From: Owenia fusiformis
Lineage: Eukaryota > Annelida > Polychaeta > Sabellida > Oweniidae
Direction of reading: 5' to 3'
NCBI GenBank assembly: GCA_903813345.2
Contig: CAIIXF020000003.1
Coordinates: 3,998,109-4,062,108, forward strand
DNA length: 64,000 bases
In this document: in pieces, positions 35,701 to 42,934 of the stretch
Layout: each line of letters starts with the position of its first letter
How positions within the stretch are numbered: the first letter of the stretch is position 1
Program-made: the position numbers and the translations under genes
Notes under the pieces: generated by a model
Database searches by the model: none
Seen by the model: only the letters and a program-made list of their open reading frames with translations
What the model was told of the DNA's origin: nothing

Positions 35701-38123
35701 GTACTTGATGATCTTTGATCTTTCTGTTTCCTAAATGTTGATATTTGGTTAATTATATTTTCACGGGATAAGGAGGAACCGCTTAAGTTATCCTTCTGGG
35801 ACTTCGGTGGCCAGCATGTCTTCAACACCACCCATCAGACATTCTTGACTAAAAAGGCGATCTACCTTCTTGTTGTGGATCTAACTCAGGGACTGGACGA
35901 TCCGGTTAAGACCTACATACAGTCACATAAAGAGATTTCAGGGGAAAAACTTGATCCTAATGCTCCAAGAACTGTTAAAGGTAATGCAAGTTGGCCTATT
36001 ATTATATTAAATCTAAACCTTGCATAGTTTGTACCACTGTTATGTGTTAACAGTGGTACAAGTGTGTCACTTTCAACAAAGGACCGCAAGTTGTTTGTAT
36101 AATGAATTGACCTGAAGTCGCGCAACTATTAGTTCAATCTAAGAATGCATAACTCATCTTTGATTCCATGGTTTTATTTTTATTTATAAAGTATTGATTC
36201 GCGGAAAATTGATTCACGACATGTCAAATTAGTTTTGCCGCAAAACCAGACACGTGCTATATCTCCGATATTTTGGTAAATGAACTTTTGAAAGTCTTGG
36301 TAGTTCACCATCGTAAAGTGTGGCCTTCATACAGTATACAGTAAGGTAGCATTAATATATTATAAATAGAGTAAAACGGGTATAATACATTCTCTAATTT
36401 AGTACTTTATCGTATTAGACTACCTGGAGTACTGGCTGAACTCTATTCACACCCATACTGGAGATTCACCTGAGGCGGAAAGCCTAAGCCCACCAGTGAT
36501 AATTGTCGGTACACATAGGAATGATGTCAGTGAGGCACGTATATATCTTGGAAATATACCCGTTTTAGTAGTTACTAAAATATGGCCTGTGAATTTGAAT
36601 ATGTCAGTCGCTTAAAGTTGAACCTCCAGATGATTGCTTCGTCAATGTTTTAGACCAGACAACTAAATGTTGCTTCAAATCGTATTTTTGATATTTACGG
36701 GCACTATTTTCTTGTATTATATGTTGACTAATCTAAATCGTTGTTAAAATTTAAAACACTTTTAAAAATCATCAGCCATCTTTCAATAAAACAAAACATA
36801 CCAATTATATAGTCAAAACAAGAACACGTATTATTTCTTTTTAACTGTAAATATTTTAAGGAACAAATGGAAAGGTACTTCGACAAGCTGAAGGACAAAA
36901 TCGCTGAAAAAGTTTATGAAAATCACGTCTGCCAAAAATACATCGGGGTTGATAACATGAATGAAGTTGATCCTGAGTTGCTTTGTTTAAAGAAATTGAT
37001 TGAAGAGAAGGCAGCAAAACACCCTCATTGGAAGGAAGAAGTCCCGATAAAGTGGTTGCTTCTGGAAAAGAGGCTCCGTGACACCACCGATCTTTCTTTC
37101 CTTACTTTTGAAAAAGTTGTTGAGCATGCCATACCATTTAAGATGAATGAGAAAGATGTCAGAGTCTTTTTGATATTTTATCATTCAATTGGAAAAATGA
37201 TCTACTTCGATGATGAGAGTATCAATAATATAGTGATCTTGGATCCTCAATGGCTAATAAACGTATTCAAGAGCATTATAACAGTACCAAGATTCGATAG
37301 AAAGAATAATGAAGAAATCAATCTCGACTTCTTGACTGAATTAGAAGAAAGGGGAATACTTAAAGAAAAGTACATCGAGCCTATATGGAAAAAGCGATTC
37401 CCAAGTATAGGTTTGGAACGTGATACCTTTATACAAATTATGCAAAAGTTTGACTTGATATGTCCATTGAAAGTAAGCTCTGTAAACGATGAGCAAAGTC
37501 GTGAGTTTTTTGTGCCGTGTATGCTTCCAAAATTTGATAAGAAAAATGTGAGCAAAGAACCAGTAGTTTGTAAGCCAATTTACTATACATTTCGTTTTCT
37601 CCCAAACGGACTCTTTCATAGACTTATCGCAAAGCTTTGTTTCGAGAAAATCAGAGAATGGCCATTATGCGACCCCACATTTCGTTTTCTCCCAAACGGA
37701 CTCTTTCATAGACTTATCCCAGAGCTTTGTTTCGAGAAAATCAGAGAATGGCCATTATGCGAGCCCAATTTGTTCTTTGATTATGCCCGTTTTAAAGCTG
37801 GCAAATTCCATTTCTTCACAGTATGGAAAAAAGACAATTATATCAAATTAAATATTCACATGTTTGATAAGAAAATAAAGGATATGAGCGCGTACCCCGT
37901 ATGTATCGACATTCGAGAGAAAATAGAGGCAACATTGGACTCTATCATACATATGTATTGCCCAAGTGTAGTGTACGAGGTAGCCGTGAAATGTGAGTTT
38001 GAAGAGAATTGTTTAATGGCTGTCTCTGAGAAGGACGTTGTAGAAAATAATGGGAAATTGTGTGACAAGCATGGCAACTTCAATGACCTCGAGCCATATA
38101 GGCCATGGTTCTCAAATAGACCT
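23635..38123 (+). CDS. Trypsin-like protease / ROC GTPase / COR gene (3' end not found)
   Basis: Eight coding exons join in phase: 23635-23705, 25516-26649, 31755-31987, 32794-32889, 35294-35607, 35773-35980, 36419-36525 and 36861-38123, giving 1,142 codons, still open at a GTAAGT donor. Residues 1-24 lead into a trypsin-like domain (His134 in TADHVV, Asp237 in QYDIA, Ser323 in PGDSG). A ROCO-type GTPase follows: G1 GQYGVGKTS (Lys446), G3 DFGGQ (residues 626-630), G4 THRND (717-721), with a roughly 137-residue insert between G1 and G3. The last exon (from residue 722) has the features of a COR domain. ROCO proteins are GTPases of the LRRK/MFHAS type. The N-terminal protease suggests a GTP-controlled proteolytic sensor, possibly in defence or cell death; that role is inference. 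Uncertain points: the exon 7 donor (GTCAGT at 36526 keeps frame, GTATAT at 36539 does not) and the missing 3' exon or exons. Confidence 0.75.
23820..24200. repeat. Duplicated 55-bp segment and inverted ends in intron 1
   Basis: TAGACCCCTGTTTAGTAAAC followed by ATATAAAACAATGTATTGTG occurs at about 23862 and again at about 24143. Between them, TTTTCGTGAAGCCACTCAGT (about 23841) is matched in inverse orientation by ACTGAGTGGCTTCACGAAAA (about 24041). The arrangement suggests a small TIR element with a partial duplication of its end. Confidence 0.7.
24597..25310 (+). repeat. Direct repeat pair in intron 1 of the protease-ROCO gene
   Basis: A block of about 145 bp at 24597-24740 recurs at about 25166-25310 with few differences. 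Landmarks are CTCAAAATAAGCCCAAGACC, TTGCTCTACTTGAATCCAGT and GCTGCTGACTTAAGTGTTAT. A separate shorter pair (ACGGCTATCTC followed by GATCCTC and CTCTGTGTTGT) occurs at about 24553 and 24797. This is a non-coding local duplication. Confidence 0.85.
25516..26649 (+). CDS. Trypsin-like serine protease exon of the protease-ROCO gene
   Basis: This exon of 1,134 bp, between TTATTTAG and GTAAGA splice sites, encodes about 378 residues. The chymotrypsin-fold triad is visible: His in ALTADHVV, Asp in QYDIACIRVD (codon at 26153) and Ser in QPGDSGTIV (codon at 26411). It follows a short region with SVHIVEECLEN and LHFVPWMK. The segment bearing the Asp is duplicated: 25955-26092 and 26093 to about 26230 share DDENDQVLGG / DDEDDQVLGG and QYNLGSIRV / QYDIACIRV; in the first copy the Asp is Asn. 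There is no signal peptide, so it would act inside the cell. The upstream in-frame ATG at 25499 lies in the intron and is not used. Peptidase activity is predicted, not shown. Confidence 0.8.
26773..26913 (-). repeat. 3' LTR of the Ty3-type element
   Basis: 141 bp, starts TGTAAGATAG on the plus strand and ends CATTATA where its partner has CATTACA, so the terminal dinucleotide next to the polypurine tract is altered. It is otherwise nearly identical to 31114-31254. Confidence 0.92.
27083..29203 (-). CDS. RT thumb, RNase H and integrase of the Ty3-type element
   Basis: 706 residues. The reading begins in the end of the reverse transcriptase (TYIGHVLSAEGLRPDPRKI), followed by RNase H (TISCDASSEGLGATLW, ESDHKPLESLF), then the integrase HHCC zinc finger (H..H in LHESHLGIEKT, C..C in CAICQRHAKAQ) and the DDE core: Asp in IVGSDIF, Asp in VRSDNGPQYSS, Glu in QSNGAAEKAVQ. 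The C terminus is proline-rich (PLPSPPVPDQTPLSPS). All integrase catalytic residues are present. A single-base deletion near 29195 separates it from the preceding RT half. Confidence 0.92.
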   Translation of the reverse strand: MQIAQSSVTYIGHVLSAEGLRPDPRKIEAILKMPTPISKQDLRRFMGSVTYLGKFIPNLSTLNAPLRDLLKEDIPWQWDEVHEQCFERLKTKLTEAPVLRFYDVNLPVTISCDASSEGLGATLWQEEHPIHYASRSLTSAEKSYAQIEKEMLAIEFSATRFHQYIYGKNVTVESDHKPLESLFRKPLATAPLRIQKMMLKLQKYDLNVKYVPGNKLFLAYTLSRAFIHDPDPTQEIYEISSIDNLPISQERLSEMRQATANDVILQKLLHTTQKGWPNNRKCCDNDLKQYWNFREEITVDNGIILKGSRIVVPTTLRPKMLEALHESHLGIEKTRRRARDILFWPGMNEHIADIVERCAICQRHAKAQAKEPMICSEVPQSPYEIVGSDIFHILSYDYLLTVDYYSTFVEVNLLQELDSKTTINALKSQFARHGIPQKVRSDNGPQYSSHEFSEFATEYGFKHDTSSQTFAQSNGAAEKAVQTTKNILKKAHEDKRDPYLALLELRNTPIDGVSASPSQLLMSRRTRTRLPINPELLTPEVVKDVPQKLEQRKLTQKRFYDQKAGKDLPVLKPNEMVRYKSGEEWKPAMVVAHDSHPRSYQVRNSLGNTLRRNRKDIRKTKEEFDIPVKTTSNQDIPIPDKLDPNLDSGSTHPMPMAVGPDQTPFSPLPSPPVPDQTPLSPSAQPEATPPRRTRYGRTVVKPLRYQ
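29179..29934 (-). CDS. Protease end and reverse transcriptase N-terminal half
   Basis: Open from directly after the TAA at 29935 to a stop at 29179. The first part completes the protease and the linker; then reverse transcriptase blocks follow: VEKPGKIRLVLDPRDLNKAI, FSTLDAGQAFYQVSLDEES, PFGRYRFLRMPFGISCAPE and the catalytic VIMDDILIYG (YxDD-type box with Ile in place of Tyr). It ends prematurely at a frameshift near 29195-29203; the rest of the domain continues in another frame. The internal ATG at 29697 is probably not a genuine start, since Gag-Pol is normally made as one polyprotein. Confidence 0.88.
   Translation of the reverse strand, partial: SEPILNLGSCLELGLISALYSITSQDPKIILDQHNDLFSGLGHIGECHITLDPNISPVIHPSRSVPYSQIELVRSELSRMESSGIITPISEPTDWVSSMLIVEKPGKIRLVLDPRDLNKAIKREQFPYPTIEQVSAKIEGATVFSTLDAGQAFYQVSLDEESSKLMTFNTPFGRYRFLRMPFGISCAPEVFQAKMSQMFDDIPGCAVIMDDILIYGRDMNEHNDRLTAVLERAKAMNLTLNREKCKSPNQA
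29935..31026 (-). CDS. Gag and aspartic protease of the Ty3-type element
   Basis: 363 residues. The N-terminal two thirds is a Gag capsid region (FDFYLTATEKNEKSS, then RHYFLKRHQKEGETVDQYI). Two cysteine clusters follow: CPNCGQTH and CHYCKRSNHFIQKC, the second a CCHC nucleic-acid-binding knuckle. The C-terminal part is a retropepsin-like domain with the active-site motif DTGAQCN. The frame ends with a TAA at 29935-29937, just after MIVDQ, before the usual end of the protease. The same frame stays open beyond the stop into the reverse transcriptase, so the stop looks like a single disabling substitution, though programmed readthrough cannot be excluded. Confidence 0.9.
   Translation of the reverse strand: MSELFSKPKPLRLSGNLAENYRQFKQSFDFYLTATEKNEKSSEVKLAIYMNCLGEECIPIYNSFSFTDAEDKTKFKDVEKKFSAYCEPRKNITMMRHYFLKRHQKEGETVDQYITDLRLKAKDCEFGDLEESLIRDQIISGIFDEQLQSRLLDKSQQVEDFKLDLCVKMCQSAEFSKLHRTEFRKAAAVDATYQKSRSGMNSSKLASTSSSECPNCGQTHPDDKSKCPAFGKQCHYCKRSNHFIQKCRKREYNRQKVHTVEQEEDVEAFFINSISSTSCSSQGMFLHTSIHDCNVSFKLDTGAQCNTLPYATYKNISSPPPISQVDRRLISYSGHQIPCRGETTLPISHNNHEYQVNFMIVDQ
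31114..31254 (-). repeat. 5' LTR of the Ty3-type element
   Basis: 141 bp with intact TG...CA ends. It should hold the element's promoter and polyadenylation signals, but none is obvious by eye. Followed (reading the minus strand) by the primer-binding site. Confidence 0.92.
31755..31987 (+). CDS. P-loop exon of the ROC GTPase
   Basis: Bounded by TTTTAG and GTAAAT. Starts in phase 2, matching the protease exon across the retrotransposon-bearing intron. Contains a helical lead-in (DPVYLEYFNKAKEEGARLVN) and the Walker A motif VGQYGVGKTSLMKRLLGQ, with a candidate switch-I Thr in EYNTTDGID. Its closest resemblance is to ROC domains of metazoan ROCO proteins. The Lys of the P-loop is in the AAA at about 31886. 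Confidence 0.85.
32134..32680. mobile_element. Small TIR element with GTGTATTCACCGG ends
   Basis: Near the left end GAAGGTGTATTCACCGG (about 32149) is answered by GCCGGTGAATACACTCTTC at about 32653. A second inverse copy (GAGGTGAATACATTCTTCAC) lies close to the left end, forming a local hairpin whose loop reads GAGCCCGAAGGACGA. Length is about 530 bp, in an intron of the protease-ROCO gene. No ORF of note. Confidence 0.55.
32794..32889 (+). CDS. Short linker exon of the ROC domain
   Basis: 96 bp between TTTTCAG and GTATGA sites, phase 1 at both ends. Encodes FEFVEVTDDIQKTYDEAIAK and DVVQSDTDQKS. Being symmetric it could be skipped without frame loss. Part of the insert between G1 and G3. Confidence 0.65.
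33242..34603. mobile_element. 1.35-kb deletion derivative of the 14.65-kb foldback element
   Basis: Runs 33247 (AGTCCATGGTATG) to 34598 (CATACCATGGATT) with ATATT duplicated at 33242-33246 and 34599-34603. Sequence follows the outer arms of the 4.7-kb element closely, but the inner 3.3 kb is missing: the join lies near 33930, where ...TTTTCTGATGGTTGTTTC continues directly into TTCTTTGACCTTACCG. It lies in the intron before the 35294 exon of the protease-ROCO gene. No transposase. Confidence 0.9.
34604..35280. other. Intronic sequence, nothing recognised
   Basis: Intron of the protease-ROCO gene between the foldback copy and the repeat-bearing exon. Overlapping small ORFs on both strands (34592-34936) have no motifs. 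Confidence 0.5.
35294..35607 (+). CDS. Exon with three 26-residue repeats inside the ROC domain
   Basis: 314 bp, phase 1 to phase 0. After a basic lead (AKTRPTTRSMALRN) the exon consists of three tandem 78-bp units at 35374-35451, 35452-35529 and 35530-35607. Each begins DA and ends with a version of LESDDVKKP. The third unit ends exactly at the exon border. The repeats are acidic and low in hydrophobic residues, so probably a flexible insert between the P-loop and the switch II motif. Confidence 0.75.
35773..35980 (+). CDS. Switch II (G3) exon of the ROC GTPase
   Basis: Encodes LKLSFWDFGGQHVFNTTHQT and AIYLLVVDLTQGLDDPVKTY. DFGGQ is the G3 motif of ROC GTPases and is followed by the hydrophobic strand normally preceding G4. 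The acceptor (CACGGGATAAG) has a poor pyrimidine tract, but phase 0 fits the previous exon. It ends at GTAATG, phase 1. Confidence 0.8.
36419..36538 (+). CDS. G4 exon of the ROC GTPase
   Basis: Encodes YLEYWLNSIHTHTGDSPEAE and PPVIIVGTHRNDVSEA. THRND is the G4 guanine-specificity motif (THKD type). The visible donor at 36539 (CAC|GTATAT) would put the next exon out of frame. An earlier GTCAGT at 36526, straight after the Asp of THRND, keeps the frame. A sequencing or assembly indel, or a missing small exon, would also explain it. Confidence 0.75.
36861..38123 (+). CDS. COR-domain-like exon with a 90-bp tandem duplication
   Basis: 1,263 bp after TATTTTAAG, opening with EQMERYFDKLKDKIAEKVYE. 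COR-type features include the winged-helix-like VPIKWLLLEKRL, VRVFLIFYHSIGKMIYFDDE and the typical VILDPQWLINVFKSII. Later come a second beta-rich part and EPYRPWFSNRP at the end. An exact in-frame tandem duplication of 90 bp lies at 37587-37676 and 37677-37766 (about three differences), repeating FRFLPNGLFHRLI and LCFEKIREWPLC. The exon ends at GTAAGT (38124). The open frame running on to 38225 is intron and enters a transposon end, so it is not the true C terminus. Confidence 0.85.
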
Positions 38124-38164
38124 GTAAGTATAATGATAGGCCCAACTTTAGTTTGTTATATGTC

Positions 38165-38259
38165 ATATAATCCATGGTATAAAATTTCTAGGACGCCTTA
38201 TAAAGGAGATGGTAACACAATATAGCACAGCGATATTTTACCTTATATTTACATATCTA
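38165..38259. mobile_element. Truncated end of the foldback family
   Basis: ATCCATGGTATAAAATTTCT followed by TAACACAATATAGCACAGCG resembles the terminal sequence of the elements at 14.65 and 33.25 kb. It is cut at 38259 by the TIR of the next element. A similar end in inverse orientation lies at 53020-53155. The two ends do not share a clean target duplication, so they may be separate copies. Confidence 0.6.
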
Positions 38260-39050
38260 CAGGGTAGGCAAATAAAATTTGGAACATTTTTCTATTCAAT
38301 CAATTTTCTTAATTATTGCAGTTCAATCCACAAAGATTCAGATAATGGTAAAATGATTATTTGAGAAAATGTTAAAGATAAAATTACGTATGTATAATTA
38401 TTAGCTTGACATAGTCAGGATCTGTATACTGCGTGTGTCATGAAAAATTTTCTCTGCTTGAGACATTACTCCTGAAAAGAAGTATTTCTCATACCACACA
38501 ATATATTCCCTTCAAATGGTCACTACACGATTTCCATCAATCAAAACATACGACTATCTCTAGGAGAAGCTAGACATGTCTCCCTTCGATAGTATAGCTT
38601 AACTCACCTCAGCCTTTTTCAAACCTGGCACAATATGTCTCGAAACCTATCATTTAAGTCAGATATGACTGTCAATTGCAGCTATGACTGATTATTCAGG
38701 TGGGTGGACCAAATAATTAGAACATTTTTCCATGAATTGTAACTTTTTGTCTGTCGCATATTATCTTCAATAGTTTAGGAAATTGAACAATTATGTTTCA
38801 GTCTTGGCTGCATTTGACAGTCATTTCTGGCTTAAATGATATGTTTTGAGACATATTGTGCCAGTTTTAAAAAAAGCTGAGGTCAGTTAAGTTATATTTT
38901 CCAAGGGAGACATGTCTAGCTGCTCCTAGAAATATTAATGAATGTTTAGATTGATGGAAATTGTGTTGAGCCCATTTGATGGGCTCATATTGTGTGGTTT
39001 TAAAGATACTGTATTTTCAGCAGTAATGTCTCTAGCAGAGACTTATACAA
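38260..39050. mobile_element. Mariner-like TIR element, 3'-truncated copy
   Basis: Starts CAGGGTAGGCAAATAAAATT after a TA and follows the element at 51406-52483 for about 800 bp (shared landmarks GCAGTTCAATCCACAAA, CTGGCACAATATGTCTC). It ends in a TA dinucleotide run at about 39052 without its right terminal repeat. No transposase ORF. Confidence 0.8.
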
Positions 39051-39116
39051 GGTATATATATATATATATATAATAAAATTTAAATAAAAACATAAGATGA
39101 TTTCATTTCATTGTAA

Positions 39117-39575
39117 CTAAGAATTTCTCCATCTAAAATGTCACTCGACTTTTTGGCAATTAAAAGTCCCTGCCTGCATTTAGTAGTCATATATTGTCAT
39201 GTGCATAATTTTGAAATCATATCCTAATTATTTCACAAACCCTTTGTTGATTCTGCCATAGTTTCCAATTTGTAAACAGCATTTAGCCTTTTTAATTGGG
39301 AACTTTTTTGAAATTTCGAAAATGGCTGCCATGTGATTCCAGAATTAACATGAGCAACAAGATTTTTGATAAAATCGCACAGAATTACCCTGATTAACAC
39401 CCTTAAAATCAAATTTTCAAAGAATATATTTGGAGAAACAATAAATGGTAAGTGGAATAAATTAGAAAATGGTTTAAAGTTACCACAGAAGTCAATATGA
39501 AACTCAAGAATGCTTTCTTTGACTCATAATCACAAAAAAGTCGAGTGACATTTTAGATGGAGAATTTTTTAGTTC
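39117..39575. mobile_element. ~455-bp MITE
   Basis: Inverted ends of about 38 bp: CTCCATCTAAAATGTCACTC with GACTTTTT at 39127, and its complement at about 39535-39572. The interior is AT-rich and non-coding. Confidence 0.75.
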
Positions 39576-39797
39576 CTTGTTCAAATCCTCAGGCAACTGA
39601 CAGAAAAACGCAGAATGACGTTATTAAATCAATATCGTCATAAAATACATACCTGTGCAGGTATAATTCTAATTTATGTATGACATCATTAATTTTACAT
39701 AAGAAACCAATGTTTCATTTTGTTGATTGACAACGAGAAAGACTTTTTACTTAATTTAGGTTTAAATATATTAATAAAATGTTCCTCGTATTTCAGT

Positions 39798-40170
39798 CTA
39801 AGTGTTAAATCGTCCTTTTGTATTTAAAAAAAATGGTAAGATTTTAAATTTTATATCCATTTTTTGAGCACAGTTAGAGATATGATCGCTCACAGGCAGC
39901 ATTCTGACAGTTTCATCATTAATGTGCTGTCTTCGGACTCTGACACGGTTTCTAAGCGTATCTCCTGTTTGTCCAATATATATTTCATCACATCCTAGAC
40001 ATATCAACGCATACAGTACATTGCTAGAATCGCATGTCGTGTGGTTTTTAGGAGCTATTATTTTCTCTTTATAAGAGAAATGTCCTTCTTGAAGTATATG
40101 AATACAGCAGCTGCACCTCTTGTTTTTACAATTTTTAACCAATATTTTTATTTTTGAAGATGCGATTGAT
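39798..40170 (-). pseudogene. GIY-YIG endonuclease fragment (Penelope-like element)
   Basis: The minus strand encodes about 115 residues with CSCCIHILQEGHFSY, a cysteine pair in YALICLGCDEIYIGQTGDTL (the GIY-YIG core as EIYIGQTGD) and RVRVRRQHI. This arrangement is typical of the endonuclease module at the C terminus of Penelope-like elements. No reverse transcriptase of that type is seen next to it, so only the end of the element remains. It abuts the 3' end of the LINE on the same strand. Confidence 0.75.
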
Positions 40171-40539
40171 ATAGGTATCCATTATATTACATATTTATCA
40201 TTGCTTTATGTTTTATAAAACAAAAACAGTTATCTCTTGTTTGATTCCTCCTGATGATAGAAATGAATTGTTTAAATATTTTTTTTATAAAATTATTTAT
40301 TCAAAAACATAAACGCAAAGTACATAAACACAAAACAATACTTGAATCAATAAAACTATGCAAAACGGTAATATATATTATATCCTGGATTAGAATTTTA
40401 ACAATAGTAAATTAGCATTTACACAGCATTATATATACTCTATCAAAATTTTGATCCTTATACAATAATAAAAGTAGGAAATCCATTCAATCTTAGTAAG
40501 CAGCAAAGGCATTTATAATTTTCTTTTAAAATTTGCTTG

Positions 40540-41838
40540 TTTATATTGAGTTGGATTGTCCGAGTTTTTTGTCCAAATTTCGTGAATACATTTCATCAAT
40601 ATTGTGTAAAGCAACATTCTAAATTCTAATTTGCTCTTCATGTTTTGGTAGTAATATCCACCTTTAGTGTTTCACTTAGAATATTCCATAGATTTTTAAT
40701 TAACGCACAATCATATAATAGATGTCTAGTGTCTTGTACAACATTACATTCGCTACATTCTTTTGGTACATTCATATTCCACTTATTTACCAGTTTTTCA
40801 CAGGCTAAGAAATTATGTAATAGTTTAGAGTTAAATTTTGATAACTTTTGGCATTCAAATATCTTTTATCTTGTTTATATATATATTTCTAAAAGTGATT
40901 CTATCGTTCTGAATATTGAACGATTTTGTCCAATCTGCTTCCACCTTTGGTCTAATAAATTTATCTTTAAATAGGATTTTATAAAAGAACTTTGAACTTA
41001 ATTTCTCAAGGTTTTCATATTTGTCATTTCTAAATAGGAAAGAGTTTGTCTGCCTTCTGTTAGCATATTTCATACTTTGTTTACTCTCATATTTAATATT
41101 GTGCAAAGGAAGACTAATTTTCAAATATTCGGTCATCCAATTTTGCTTATTCTTTAATCTTAGCAAAACAGTTTTCTCATCAATGAGATTATTTCTCTCG
41201 TCAAAAAAGTCCTTGACATAAATAAAACCTGCATTTATCCAATTTTTCATGTATAAAGTTTCTTTCCTACATAAAAACCGTTTGTTTAGCGAGAAAACTT
41301 CTGTTCCAGGATGTATATTTTTTCTCTATTTCCTTACATCTATTGTATGCACAAAAGACATGTTTGTAGAACTTATAATGATCTAAAATCTTAACATTTT
41401 CGTCAAAATTTGTTTTGTAAAAATCGTTTATTGTAAAACCAAGCTTATTTACGATAAATTCTGGAATTATTTTAACTAATGTGTTTGTTGTTTTTATACG
41501 AGGTGCCCATGCAGCTTTTAAAGCATCAATTTTACATTGAATGTCTACCAGATTAATCCCCCCCCCCCATCAAGTATATTTCCAATTAAAGTATTTCGTT
41601 TTACCCAATCCTTTTTCCATAGAAAACAGAAAATAATTTTATTGATTCTTTTAACAATATCATCGGGTACATCTAGAATACTTAAATTGTCCACTAATTT
41701 TGAAATTCCAAGAGTGTTAATAACATGTGCTTTGCCAAAGAGGGTCAGTTTCCTTTTTTTCCATGATTCAAAAAGTTTTTCAAAATTGTTAATCTTGTTG
41801 TCCCAGTTTTTTTTTGCACAAAGTTTTGTCATTTCCAA
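40540..41838 (-). pseudogene. LINE ORF2, C-terminal region
   Basis: After the insertion ORF2 resumes with GVKPVKYLGIYIGN and KNWDNKINNFEKLFESWKKR, then broken pieces at 41250-40855 (KNWINAGFIYVKDFFDE) and finally CSECNVVQDTRHLLYDC, the zinc-binding end. A C run at 41570-41576 adds a frame uncertainty. Confidence 0.8.
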
Positions 41839-41882
41839 TATATATTCCCAGATATTTTACAGGTTTTACTCCAAAATGACCT

Positions 41883-42918
41883 CCAAGTTATGGTAACAGG
41901 ACAACTCATCCCTAAGACAACTCATCCCAAGACAACTCATCCCCAAGACATCTCATCCCAAGACAACTCATCCAAAGACATCTCATCCCAAGACATCTCA
42001 TCCCAAGACAACTCATCCCAAGACATCTCATCCCAAGACATCTCATCCCAAGACAACTCATCCCCTAGACAACTCTACCCAACTTGAAATATAACATAAT
42101 TTATACAATTAATTTTCACTTTTGAAAGAATGAAAAATATTTAGAGATTTTAGCAGTTAGCACACTACTCATGGAATATTTTTTTTATAATATACATTTT
42201 CATGCTGTATTTTTAACTGACACATTTCATATTTTGTCATGCTGTATTTACTTAATATTTTTGTATTTTGTAGTTGGTTTAGCCTAGTTTTAGTTATTTT
42301 TTGTCGACTGATTGGGATAAAGTTAAACATGTTCAAATTAATATATACTTTGATAATTAAATCAAAGATCATCAAAGGTGTTGGATTAACTCAGTTAGAA
42401 TGTATTATCCAAGGTGCTATCAGAATAATTCTCTCAGATTAATTCAGTCTTTGTTTAAAAATATTTTGGCCTAAGCCAATTTCAAACTTTAAGATTCATG
42501 ATGATTAAATTTGGAAATAATGTCTATGACTTTTATGTTCAATTCTATATTCTCAAATATATTTAGAAAACCCCAGAATTAATCAAAATAGCGGCAGTAC
42601 TAACAAATAAAACATAACTTTCAAGTACCATTCAAAACGCTAAAAATCAGTATTAAAAATTGAGTGTGTAATCAAAAATCACTTTGTAATCATAAAAATG
42701 AAAAAGGGATATATATAATATAGAGGACAAAATAATTTATCAATTATACAAGTGGGATGAGTTGTCTTGGGATGAGATGTCTTGGGATGAGATGTCTTGG
42801 GATGAGTTGTCTTGGGATGAGATGTCTTGGGATGAGTTGTCTTGGGGATGACTTGTCTTGGGATGAGTTGTCTTAGGGATGAGTTGTCTTGGGATGAGTT
42901 GTCTAGAAACCCAAGTTA
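41883..42918. mobile_element. 1,020-bp transposon with ends made of 15-bp inverted arrays
   Basis: Inserted in the LINE reverse transcriptase at 41891-42910, flanked by CCAAGTTA at 41883-41890 and 42911-42918 (8-bp duplication). The left subterminal region (41900-42085) is about a dozen head-to-tail copies of CAAGACAACTCATCC and its variant CAAGACATCTCATCC. The right (42752-42905) is about ten copies of the complement, so the arrays form the inverted repeats. The 650-bp centre is AT-rich and has no ORF. The 8-bp duplication would suit hAT or a related superfamily; no transposase is present. Confidence 0.9.
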
Positions 42919-42934
42919 CCTACCCATATTCCCT

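Noticed and set aside
38124-38225. Natural C terminus of the COR exon at 38225
   Set aside because: The sequence passes a strong GTAAGT donor and then enters a transposon terminal repeat.
41890-42087. ORF encoding repeated SQDNSSQDISSQ on the plus strand
   Set aside because: It is a direct reading of the 15-bp array of a transposon end.
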